Assembly: GCA_020833245.1 (NCBI GenBank)
Contig: JAJHQQ010000005.1
Coordinates: 1-42,547 of the forward strand
Length of the DNA: 42,547 nt
Source: Desulfurococcaceae archaeon
GTDB taxonomy: Archaea > Thermoproteota > Thermoprotei_A > Sulfolobales > Desulfurococcaceae
Reading direction: 5' to 3'
The position numbers and the translations under genes were made by a program. Under the pieces are notes generated by a model. That model searched no databases and was not told the DNA's origin. It worked only from the letters and a program-made list of their open reading frames with translations. Below, in pieces: positions 1 to 8,003 of the stretch (the first letter of the stretch is position 1; each line of letters opens with the position of its first letter).

Positions 1-46
1 GTCTCAGCTATATTCAACGTCATTTTAACCCTCTCTTCCACTATAG

Positions 47-1006
47 CTACTTCCACAGCTTATATATCTCATCAATAATGTCGCTCTTAATAACCTCTAC
101 TAGGTTAGAGTTCACTTGCAGGTACACATCTCCACGACCACTCTTAACTCTACCCACTAAGCTGTACGGCTTGTTTAGATCACTAAGCGCCCTCTCGAAT
201 TGACTTTTACAGTGCTCCGGTACAGTTGCTACTAAGCAACCACTACTTAGGAGCTTAAGGGGATCTAATTTAACAGCGGTAATTACGGCTTTAACAATAG
301 GGTCTAAGATCACGTTATCCAGGTTAATTACGATATCCTTACTGCTGGCAACGGCTATCTCGCGTACTGCCTGTAGAACACCGCCTTCTGTAGCGTCGTG
401 CACAGTATTCACGTAGTCTCTTATTTCTAGAGCTGTCTTCACGACACTGATATCGTGAATAAAGCTCTTAGCGCGCTCGATAATACTCCTGTCAACTCCC
501 AACTCTACTAGGAGGTGTTCAAAATCCCACGCGATAACCCCCGCACCCTCTCCTCCTACTCTGCCGATAAAGTAGACTAGATCTCCCTCTCTAGCGTCAC
601 GTGTCAGTATGACTCTAGACGTCGTGTAGCCCGCAGCCGTCATAGACACTATTGGCCTACTAAGCCCTGGAGTAGTCTCAGTGTGCCCGCCAACAACTAC
701 GCCGTCTATTTCTCGTAGAGCTCTGCCCATATCCCTAAATATCTCCTCAGCGTCCTCAGCAGTGTAGTTTTCTGGTAGTAGCACTACGGGTAAAAACCAC
801 TTGGGCTTAACACCTCTTACTGCAATGTCATTAGCTGCGACGTGTACAGCTAAGTAGCCGATACGCTTTACCCCCGCTGTTATGGGGTCACTGTGGATAA
901 CTAGGAAGCCGTCTCTAACTCTAATAACTGCGGCGTCTTCACCCTGAGCGGGCCCCACGATTAAGTCAACGTCGTCTGAGACTATGTGCTGTAGTAGCTG
1001 AGCCAT
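47..1006 (-). CDS. AIR synthase-related / HypE-like protein
   Basis: 319 aa ORF; GEDAAVI, ANDIAVRGVKP, HDATEGGVLQAVREIA motifs typical of the AIRS/HypE fold; lacks the C-terminal Cys motif of true HypE. Confidence 0.8.
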   Translation of the reverse strand: MAQLLQHIVSDDVDLIVGPAQGEDAAVIRVRDGFLVIHSDPITAGVKRIGYLAVHVAANDIAVRGVKPKWFLPVVLLPENYTAEDAEEIFRDMGRALREIDGVVVGGHTETTPGLSRPIVSMTAAGYTTSRVILTRDAREGDLVYFIGRVGGEGAGVIAWDFEHLLVELGVDRSIIERAKSFIHDISVVKTALEIRDYVNTVHDATEGGVLQAVREIAVASSKDIVINLDNVILDPIVKAVITAVKLDPLKLLSSGCLVATVPEHCKSQFERALSDLNKPYSLVGRVKSGRGDVYLQVNSNLVEVIKSDIIDEIYKLWK

Positions 1007-1042
1007 TAGAAGCCAATCTAGCTTCCCCGCTTTCAGCGTTGC

Positions 1043-1312
1043 TCACCTCGACACTACTTCACGAGCTCTCTTAAAGCACTCCACACACATATATTCCAGT
1101 TGCGACACCTTTACAAGACAGTCTTCACAGCAGTGTCTTCCACAGACAATACACGTTGCTAGAGAAAGACCCCTCTTACACACCTCGCATAGTGTTGCCT
1201 CGCAGACTGTGCAAACTCCCCTCTCAGCAATGTAGTCTTCTCTACACACTCTCCTACCACAGACTCTACACTTGTACTCGGCTGGATTAAGACCACAGAT
1301 CTCACAACTCAT
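1043..1312 (-). CDS. Small Cys-rich multi-zinc-finger protein (B-box/ZZ-like)
   Basis: 89 aa with many CxxC pairs (CEICG, CRVCG, CTVCE, CEVCK, CIVCGRHC, CVEC). Confidence 0.65.
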   Translation of the reverse strand: MSCEICGLNPAEYKCRVCGRRVCREDYIAERGVCTVCEATLCEVCKRGLSLATCIVCGRHCCEDCLVKVSQLEYMCVECFKRAREVVSR

Positions 1313-1325
1313 ATCGCACTAGTCC

Positions 1326-2177
1326 CTACGGTGGCTTTATATTCATGTACTTAACTACGTTGTCGACGAGTACTTTGTACGCTATTTCCTCGTTAATGGC
1401 GCCTCTCGTAATAAGCTCTCTAACTAGGACTGGTATGTCCCATGGATAAGCCGAAACCCCTGGTCTTCTAGGGTCATCTAGAAAGTCCGACTCTAACATG
1501 CAGTACTCTACTCTAATGCCTTTTAAATACTCCTCGTCAAGGCGTTTCACAGGGGCTGTGAATGGCAAGCCGTAATTACTAGCCCATAAGGCCGTGTCAC
1601 TACTTGCGTGGTGTAAAATAATGTGTTTTGCGTTTAAACCTAGGGTGTCAACTAGAGATCTAATAGAAAGCGCTGTTGCAAAGCCTCCCTGTTCTAAGTG
1701 TAATTGCACTGGTGCCCCCAGGCTCTTCGCGAGGACTAGGGCTTCGCGCATAATGATCTCCGAGAGAACAAATCTTTCCGGGCTTGTCGTGTAGTGTTGT
1801 CGACCAACTTCACCTATACCGTCAATTACGCCGCCCTTAAGGTTCTCTTCTATTAGCTTTAAAACACCACTTAGAAGAGAGTATAGTTTCTCGCCTTTAA
1901 CTCCACGCTTATAGTACTCGTCTATTTCGGCTGGGTGTATACCCATGAAGCTGGCAACTTCTAAGCCCTGTTCTCTAACTCTACTAGCTTCTCTAGCTAG
2001 TAGTTCACTCACGCGCTTGTAGGACTCTATTGAGAGGTCGTTAAAGCCGTAGTAGTAAGGCGGGAGTGCTACAATAGCGATAAACCAGCCTCCTTCTCTC
2101 TTGAACTTCCTAGCGATCTTCTCGGCACCTAGCCCCACTACGGGGTTTACATGTAAGTGTGCATCACTGTAAAGCAC
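1326..2177 (-). CDS. TatD-related metal-dependent hydrolase (archaeal)
   Basis: SDAHLHVNP, GIHPAEID, GIGEVGRQHY, HLEQGG, ILHHAS motifs of the TatD/amidohydrolase fold. Confidence 0.75.
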   Translation of the reverse strand: MLYSDAHLHVNPVVGLGAEKIARKFKREGGWFIAIVALPPYYYGFNDLSIESYKRVSELLAREASRVREQGLEVASFMGIHPAEIDEYYKRGVKGEKLYSLLSGVLKLIEENLKGGVIDGIGEVGRQHYTTSPERFVLSEIIMREALVLAKSLGAPVQLHLEQGGFATALSIRSLVDTLGLNAKHIILHHASSDTALWASNYGLPFTAPVKRLDEEYLKGIRVEYCMLESDFLDDPRRPGVSAYPWDIPVLVRELITRGAINEEIAYKVLVDNVVKYMNIKPP

Positions 2178-2247
2178 ACTATCACCAATGCTCTATAAAT
2201 TAATAGACTTTAAGAAAATAGTACACTAGAACTAGTGAGCTGGTATA

Positions 2248-2973
2248 TTGATGTCTGAGAGTAAGCGCGTAAAAGAGTTAAAACTAGACATTCCACTGGA
2301 CCTGTATAGTAAGCTAGAGAGACTAGCTCGCGAGGCGGGGTATAGTAATGTTTCAGAATACGTCTTGTCTACCCTAGTAAACATTATATCATCAACCACT
2401 AGTCAGTTACCAGAGGATCTCGCAAAGTGGCGATCTCGGTTTGAGAGATATATACAAGACGAGGTGAACAAAAGGCTCTCAATAATTGACACTCTACGGT
2501 CGCAAGTAGCTGAGCTATACGAGAGACTCGACTCTATTCAGCAAAAAATAACAGAGCTGGATTCAGAAATAAGAGAAATACGTATGCGGGGAGTGGAAGT
2601 AGCGGAAGAGGCCGGTGAACACCCGGGTACTAGGAAGCCGTATAAAACCGGTATAGAGAGGCTTAGAGAGGAGAAAGTAGTATTTGAAAGTAAGCTTCCA
2701 CTTAGAGTTCAACGAGACAGGCTATTCGCATACTTTGAGCGAGAAGGTGCTGTAGTGTTGAAGTTAGCAAAGGAGAGAGTAGCCGTAGACCCCGACTACT
2801 GGAGAGACTTTAAGCAGAAACTCCTAAGCCTCTCCTCTATTGTAGAGGAGGAAATTAAGAAGCAACTTGGAGACAAGGGCTTTGAGCTCTGGAAGACCTT
2901 ATATACAAGTAATGCAATCATATACGATTCCAGAGCAAGGAAGTGGAAATTCGTACTAGACGGCGTGCCTTGA
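2248..2973 (+). CDS. Ribbon-helix-helix N-terminus plus coiled-coil protein, putative regulator
   Basis: KELKLDIPLDLYSKLERLAREAGYSNVSEYVLSTLVNII is RHH-like; followed by heptad-rich region. Confidence 0.55.
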   Translation: MMSESKRVKELKLDIPLDLYSKLERLAREAGYSNVSEYVLSTLVNIISSTTSQLPEDLAKWRSRFERYIQDEVNKRLSIIDTLRSQVAELYERLDSIQQKITELDSEIREIRMRGVEVAEEAGEHPGTRKPYKTGIERLREEKVVFESKLPLRVQRDRLFAYFEREGAVVLKLAKERVAVDPDYWRDFKQKLLSLSSIVEEEIKKQLGDKGFELWKTLYTSNAIIYDSRARKWKFVLDGVP

Positions 2974-2988
2974 GTTGGGGATTAACTT

Positions 2989-4038
2989 GTGCGCACATCT
3001 ATAGAGTCGAAGTACTTGAAAAACATTGAAATACTGCCGAGGGGGGCTATTCTAGTAGGTAAAAATATTGTTATTGACGGCCACGCGAAGAGACCCGTAA
3101 GAGTAATTACGCACATTCACGCTGATCACATTGTCGACCTCGACAAGAGTATACGTGAGTGTAGCGAAATAGTCGCCACGGGGATAACACTAGATCTCTT
3201 GGAGGCACTAAATTACGTGGACTCCAGACTACTCACTGTGTTTAGGGCTAAGAGGAGGGCAGTGGGGTATCACGAGTGTCGCCTATATAACAGTGAGGAA
3301 GTGTGTCTTATACCAGTCGACCACATACCAGGAGCGGCACAGGTGAGTGTTGAAATAAGAGATGAGAAAATTAAAGTGGGTTATACTGGTGACTTTAAGT
3401 TAACACCTAAAACCGAAATTATGAAAGGCCTCGACGTCCTAATAATAGAGGCTACATATGGCCACCCAGTTTACAGGAGGCCCTTTAAAGACAGCATTAA
3501 TTCACTTCTAGTGGACTTTATTAGTGAAGGGCTTAAGACGTATAAGAAGGTTTACATATACGCGTATCACGGTAAAATACAGGAAGTCATGTTAACTCTA
3601 CGTGAACACGGAGTTCAAGCACCATACGTTGTTCCTAATAGAGTCTTCGAGGCCCTGAAACTCCTAGAGGAGAGGTACAACTTTAGTATCGGTAGCTACT
3701 ACAAGGACTCGGAGGCGGCGAGAATAAGAAGCAGTGAGGGCGTAGTGTTCTTTAAGCACTTTAATAGCGCCAGGTTTCGCAAACTAGACGGTAAAGCACT
3801 ACACATAGTCTTAACGGGGAGAGTACTAGCAGAAGAACCGTTTAAAAAACTCGACGACTATACATATGTCATTACGCTAAGTGATCATGGCGATTTCGAC
3901 GATTTAGTGAACTACGTGATTAAGGCTGATCCCAGACTAGTAGTTATAGATGGATCTCGCGGCGGTTTTGCTGAGAGCCTAAAAGAGCACTTAGTAGAGA
4001 GAGGATTTAACGCAATTGTACTACCAGAGGGCAGGTGA
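2989..4038 (+). CDS. Metallo-beta-lactamase-fold exonuclease-like protein
   Basis: THIHADHI (HxHxDH), GDFKLTPKTEI, EATYGHP motifs. Confidence 0.75.
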   Translation: MRTSIESKYLKNIEILPRGAILVGKNIVIDGHAKRPVRVITHIHADHIVDLDKSIRECSEIVATGITLDLLEALNYVDSRLLTVFRAKRRAVGYHECRLYNSEEVCLIPVDHIPGAAQVSVEIRDEKIKVGYTGDFKLTPKTEIMKGLDVLIIEATYGHPVYRRPFKDSINSLLVDFISEGLKTYKKVYIYAYHGKIQEVMLTLREHGVQAPYVVPNRVFEALKLLEERYNFSIGSYYKDSEAARIRSSEGVVFFKHFNSARFRKLDGKALHIVLTGRVLAEEPFKKLDDYTYVITLSDHGDFDDLVNYVIKADPRLVVIDGSRGGFAESLKEHLVERGFNAIVLPEGR

Positions 4039-4047
4039 CGGCGGCTC

Positions 4048-5154
4048 TTGAGTAGAATTATCTCTATAAAACACCACATGTTGAACGTTTCCTTTATGGG
4101 TCTTGGTGGTTCACAGTACTTAGCGTTAGAAATGGCTATTGCCTTTGCTGAGAGAGGATATGACGTTTATATCGACTCTCTCGCTCTAAGGTCTCGCGGC
4201 GACTTACTAGAGGTCGCGGATTTTTTCGGGGTGGGGAAGTCTGAGGTGGCAAATATAGGTTTAGGTGATCCTCCCGGTAAACCCTTAATTACAATAAATG
4301 CTAGTGGTGATGTGCTCTCGGGTATAGGAGACGCCATGTATGTTCACTACCCGGCATTTCTAGATCTACGAGTATACTACCCGGATTTAAGGGGGGTTCC
4401 ACGCCTGGTTGGGGAGCTCTACTCTCTGTTTAATATATTGATGTTTCCAGTGGTTAAAAAGCGCGTAAAGCTCTTCATAGCGAACTCGAAATTCACAGCT
4501 AATTTTCTAAGAAAAGCTCTCTCAGTTGAGCCTACAGTTGTTCACCCGCCTGTAAACCTCGACGACATTATTGCTAAGCCTATACTAGATCACGCTGAGA
4601 GAACAAGGAGAGTCTTAACCGTTGTGAGAATAAGTCCTGAAAAACACCCCGAGAGAGTGCTCTACTTGGCATGTTTACTGAAAAAACACAGGATAGAAAC
4701 TCTCCTCGTAGGCGCCCTCTCACGTAGTAATAAGCCTCTATACGATAAGCTCATCGAAACCGCTATAAAACTGGGTGTAGATGACTACTTTGACATTAAA
4801 GCCAACGTGCCTCGTAGCGAGCTAGTTGAACTCTATAGGAGCTCGTTAATTTACGTCCACGTAACCCCAAGAGAGCACTTTGGAATCAGCATAGTAGAGG
4901 CCATGGCGGCTGGAACGCCAGTGATTATACCACGAGACTCGGGAAGCTGGACTGACATAGCTCTAGGAGATGAGGGAGTAGCCGCCTCATACTTAGACCT
5001 CGTGGAGGCTGCTCGTAAAGCTATTATAATAGAGTCTAATTGGAATTTGTGGAGACAGATGAGCATAAGGGGGAGGCAGCGGGCTATTCAGCTAGACAGG
5101 AGGAATTTTAGAAGAAATATTTTTGAAGCTGTTAAACCACTTATCAATAAGTGA
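4048..5154 (+). CDS. Glycosyltransferase family 4-like (GT-B)
   Basis: FIANSKFTANFLRK, RISPEKHPERVL, VHVTPREHFGISIVEAMAAGTPVI signature. Confidence 0.85.
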   Translation: MSRIISIKHHMLNVSFMGLGGSQYLALEMAIAFAERGYDVYIDSLALRSRGDLLEVADFFGVGKSEVANIGLGDPPGKPLITINASGDVLSGIGDAMYVHYPAFLDLRVYYPDLRGVPRLVGELYSLFNILMFPVVKKRVKLFIANSKFTANFLRKALSVEPTVVHPPVNLDDIIAKPILDHAERTRRVLTVVRISPEKHPERVLYLACLLKKHRIETLLVGALSRSNKPLYDKLIETAIKLGVDDYFDIKANVPRSELVELYRSSLIYVHVTPREHFGISIVEAMAAGTPVIIPRDSGSWTDIALGDEGVAASYLDLVEAARKAIIIESNWNLWRQMSIRGRQRAIQLDRRNFRRNIFEAVKPLINK

Positions 5155-5209
5155 GATGAGGAGAAACCGCGAGTCTGATAGGTTAAGTGATGTTGAAGAG
5201 CCGTGCTGA
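5153..5209 (+). ncRNA. Candidate C/D box sRNA (2'-O-methylation guide)
   Basis: C-like GAGATGA 5153-5159, D' CTGA 5175-5178, C' GTGATGT 5187-5193, D CTGA 5206-5209; spacers of 15, 8 and 12 nt; flanks ATAA/TTAT could form a terminal stem. Confidence 0.55.
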
Positions 5210-5296
5210 TTTATGATTAGTTGCAATTAGTTGTGGATAGTTGCGAACGCTTCTCGCCTCGGGAAACCCGTTCCGATGGACTTTTATAGCGTATTA

Positions 5297-5950
5297 CTAG
5301 TCCTCGTGGTAACACCGCAGAGAGTTCTTTGTGCTGAGAATAAGTACTCTCGTGTCTTCTACTAGTCTAGATGCTACGTCGACTTTGTGCCTTACTCCAG
5401 GGATGAGTGAGTCTGGGTAGTTTAGCTCTCTAAGCCCCTCGTAAATGGTCTCCATGACCTTAAGGTACTTTTCAGCGTCATTTACACGAGTTTGATCTAG
5501 TAGTCTCACGACTAGTCTCCTTAACTCTCCAACGAGGTCTCCGAGACCCTGTAAGAAGGGGACTATGGGAACTCCGAGCTCCTTCATCGAGACGAGCTTC
5601 TGATCGACAACTACGGAGTAGAAGAGGGCAGCTTCAACGTACTCTCCTAGACTACTGTATACTAAACCAGTGTACTTTAAGTCTCCGTGGGGCTCAACGA
5701 GGTCTAGTAGTCTCTGAACCTGTGATCTCAGTGCGAGTAATACCCGCTCAGCCTCCTCGAAGTTTCCTTTGTGAACGCTACTGACTACGCGGCTACTCAA
5801 CCTTGTAATTTCACGCGTCAACTTAATAATCTCCTCTCTAACGCGGTCTTTCTCGCTCAGAATCGCAGTGACCTCCTCGAGGTCCCTCCAAAGAGTGCTC
5901 TGAATGTGATCAGGGGCACTCATATCAAACAATCCTCGCTCAGACAACAC
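5297..5950 (-). CDS. Translin family protein
   Basis: LREEIIKLTREITRLSSRVVSSVHKGNFEEA..., GLVYSSLGEYVEAALFY, DSLIPGVRHKVDVASRLVEDTR pattern; true start may be internal (MSAPDHIQS). Confidence 0.75.
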   Translation of the reverse strand: MLSERGLFDMSAPDHIQSTLWRDLEEVTAILSEKDRVREEIIKLTREITRLSSRVVSSVHKGNFEEAERVLLALRSQVQRLLDLVEPHGDLKYTGLVYSSLGEYVEAALFYSVVVDQKLVSMKELGVPIVPFLQGLGDLVGELRRLVVRLLDQTRVNDAEKYLKVMETIYEGLRELNYPDSLIPGVRHKVDVASRLVEDTRVLILSTKNSLRCYHED

Positions 5951-6008
5951 GGAAATTCAACTGTGAAAAGCTTTTATAGGCATTAATAAGAGATACACTA
6001 TTGAAAAA

Positions 6009-6094
6009 CCCGCCGTAGCTCAGCGGCAGAGCGCCCGGCTGTAGTGAGAGGGGCGGTTACCGGGTGGTCGGGGGTTCAAATCCCCCCGGCGGGA
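6009..6094 (+). tRNA. tRNA-Tyr (GTA) with 14-nt intron at 37/38 (6045-6058)
   Basis: Acceptor CCCGCCG/CGGCGGG, A73, D-arm GCTC..GAGC, T-arm GGGGGTTCAAATCCCCC; intron forms a canonical BHB (CUGU/GCGG central helix). Confidence 0.93.
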
Positions 6095-6105
6095 CTTCCT
6101 GTTTG

Positions 6106-6120
6106 AGATCACTGTGATCT
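6106..6120. repeat. Perfect inverted repeat AGATCAC-T-GTGATCT
   Basis: Direct reading; between tRNA-Tyr and tRNA-Val. Confidence 0.8.
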
Positions 6121-6188
6121 AGGAGATGTTAGCTGTGTATCTTTTTAAATGCCTTACTAGTCTTAATTTCATAGTGCGTAGACTAGCA

Positions 6189-6276
6189 GGGCCCGTCGTC
6201 TAGCCTGGTAGGACGCCGCCCTTACAAGCCCCTCTGGGAGAGGCGGAGGTCCGGGGTTCAAATCCCCGCGGGCCCA
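6189..6276 (+). tRNA. tRNA-Val (TAC) with 14-nt intron at 37/38 (6227-6240)
   Basis: Acceptor GGGCCCG/CGGGCCC, A73, anticodon stem CCGCC/GGCGG, T-arm CGGGGTTCAAATCCCCG; CUUA/UGGG BHB central helix. Confidence 0.92.
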
Positions 6277-6317
6277 CTTACTCTTGTTTTGTAGAGGTCT
6301 ACTTAGCCCGTAATATA

Positions 6318-6346
6318 CCTATATAAACCGAGTATGTTGTTAACAA
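6318..6346 (+). promoter_or_regulatory. Promoter of phoU/abrB gene: TATA box CCTATATAAACC plus palindrome TTGTTAACAA (6337-6346)
   Basis: Archaeal TATA-like element about 40-50 nt upstream of the start with a 10-bp perfect palindrome downstream. Confidence 0.5.
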
Positions 6347-6366
6347 ATGTGAATATATGTGTATAG

Positions 6367-7416
6367 ATGTGGGGGAACAGCTTGATTAGTGTAGAGAGGC
6401 GGAGAGTGCAGAGAACGGGTTCGTCATCATTCATTATTACACTTCCAAAGGAGTGGGTAGATTCGGTTAAATTAAAGAGTGGAGACTACGTTATTGTGGA
6501 GAAGTATGGGGATAAACTGGTAATAACTCCTCCTAGAGCTGAGCCATTAACGCTCAGAGCACACATCACGGTATATCCAGGTGTAGACCCGCAACAAGTT
6601 CTCAGAATGCTTCTCGCCGCGTACATAGCCGGCTACAACCTCATAAACGTCATATTCGACAAGAACATACCCAACTTAGCTAAGTTTATTAGTGAAGTTA
6701 AGAGTATCGCTAGGGCTAAGTTGGCGGGTATTGAAGTAGTTGAAGAGTCCTTTAACACCGTGGTGTTTAAAGTTCTAATTGATATTCGCGAGTTGCCTCT
6801 AATAAGCGCTATTAGGCGCCTACACTTAATAGTCAACAACATGATGAATGACTGCCTAGCACTCCTCAAAAACGGGGATATTAACTACGCGCACGCAATT
6901 ATACAGAGAGATGACGAGGCTGATCGCTTTCACCACATAATTGTAAGAGAGCTGTCACTAGCACTACTAGATGTTAGATCTCAACACGAGCTCGGTATAA
7001 CAAACATAGCTGAGGTCTTAAGTTACAGAATTATAGCTAGGAATCTAGAGAGAATAGCCGATCACATAGTTAACATAGCTAAGCGAGTTTTAAGTGCAGG
7101 GGGTATTCGAAACTACGAGCTAGTCTACGAGTTCCTCGAGAGAGATGAAAAGCTCTTTAATAGAGCCATGGAGGCTCTATATTATCTCAGTAGGAGGGCA
7201 GCTGAGGATGTCATAAGTGAGAGCAGGAGGATTGTTCAAGACGTAGAAGACGCTCTTCAGGGTAAAGTAATGCCTTCACAAATTGACGTTAAGGAGAAAG
7301 TAGCTATAACGCTAATACTAGACGGCTTAAAGAGAGTTGCTAGGTACTCAAATGGTATTGCCGAGGCATCATTAAACATTAAAGCATCGAAGTCAAACGA
7401 GCTAGATGTTAAATAG
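6367..7416 (+). CDS. PhoU-like regulator with N-terminal AbrB/SpoVT DNA-binding domain
   Basis: RRRVQRTGSSSFIITLPKEWVDSVKLKSGDYVIVEKYGDKLVI (swapped-hairpin AbrB) then helical PhoU (RNLERIADHIVNIAKRV). Confidence 0.85.
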   Translation: MWGNSLISVERRRVQRTGSSSFIITLPKEWVDSVKLKSGDYVIVEKYGDKLVITPPRAEPLTLRAHITVYPGVDPQQVLRMLLAAYIAGYNLINVIFDKNIPNLAKFISEVKSIARAKLAGIEVVEESFNTVVFKVLIDIRELPLISAIRRLHLIVNNMMNDCLALLKNGDINYAHAIIQRDDEADRFHHIIVRELSLALLDVRSQHELGITNIAEVLSYRIIARNLERIADHIVNIAKRVLSAGGIRNYELVYEFLERDEKLFNRAMEALYYLSRRAAEDVISESRRIVQDVEDALQGKVMPSQIDVKEKVAITLILDGLKRVARYSNGIAEASLNIKASKSNELDVK

Positions 7417-7615
7417 CGTCTAGTAGAAGACACTATTAAAGCTTACGTCGAGCTCGCCGAGAAACTCGGCGGATAGTTAATTACCATGTAAATTAAATTC
7501 ACTGCGAGTACTCGATTGAGGCGAGTTTACAGATCTCTGAGAATACAGCATCTTAGTACGTGCACTGAATAGTAGGAAAGAGTTTTAAGAGGAGTTATTG
7601 TATACTAAAATGGGC

Positions 7616-7706
7616 GCCGGGGTGGCCGAGCGGTCTAAGGCGGCGGGCTGCAGGGCTCTAGTGATAGATACCCGCTAAACCGCGGGTTCGAATCCCGCCC
7701 CCGGCT
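7616..7706 (+). tRNA. tRNA-Cys (GCA) with 16-nt intron at 37/38 (7654-7669)
   Basis: Acceptor GCCGGGG/CCCCGGC, U73, anticodon stem GCGGG/CCCGC, T-arm GCGGGTTCGAATCCCGC. Confidence 0.88.
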
Positions 7707-7913
7707 TTACTCAATAAATTTTATATTTTGACATTTGAGTTTTTTGAGAAAGTCGTCGAGGTTGCTTAGAGGTATTTTAATAGTATAGAGATATCTCCTT
7801 GTTCTCGCCTTTACTTTAGCTACTCCCTCATTTTCAAGTTTAACTACCCTGCACTCTACTGCGCGCTCTGATATCTTCACGAATTCCTCAGGGTCTTTTA
7901 CTTCTCTAGGCAC
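7707..7913 (-). CDS. rpl38e: Ribosomal protein eL38 (L38e)
   Basis: 68 aa MPREVKDPEEFVKI...VKARTRRYLYTIKI matches the eL38 pattern MPREIxDxxEFL...RxxRYLYTL. Confidence 0.8.
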   Translation of the reverse strand: MPREVKDPEEFVKISERAVECRVVKLENEGVAKVKARTRRYLYTIKIPLSNLDDFLKKLKCQNIKFIE

Positions 7914-8003
7914 ATCAACCCCCTCTAGAATTCAGGCACAAGTTAGCTCCTTAAAAATATTAAGCTCTACTACAATCAACAGACTGATCTACTCCAGTAC
8001 TGC

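Noticed and set aside
1-57. Partial minus-strand ORF at the left edge (…VEEERVKMTLNIAE…)
   Set aside because: Only about 19 open codons before the edge; too short to identify or support.
7414-7416. Pyrrolysine at the in-frame TAG after phoU
   Set aside because: No Pyl machinery is visible here and TAG is used as an ordinary stop throughout the window; truncation or readthrough is simpler.
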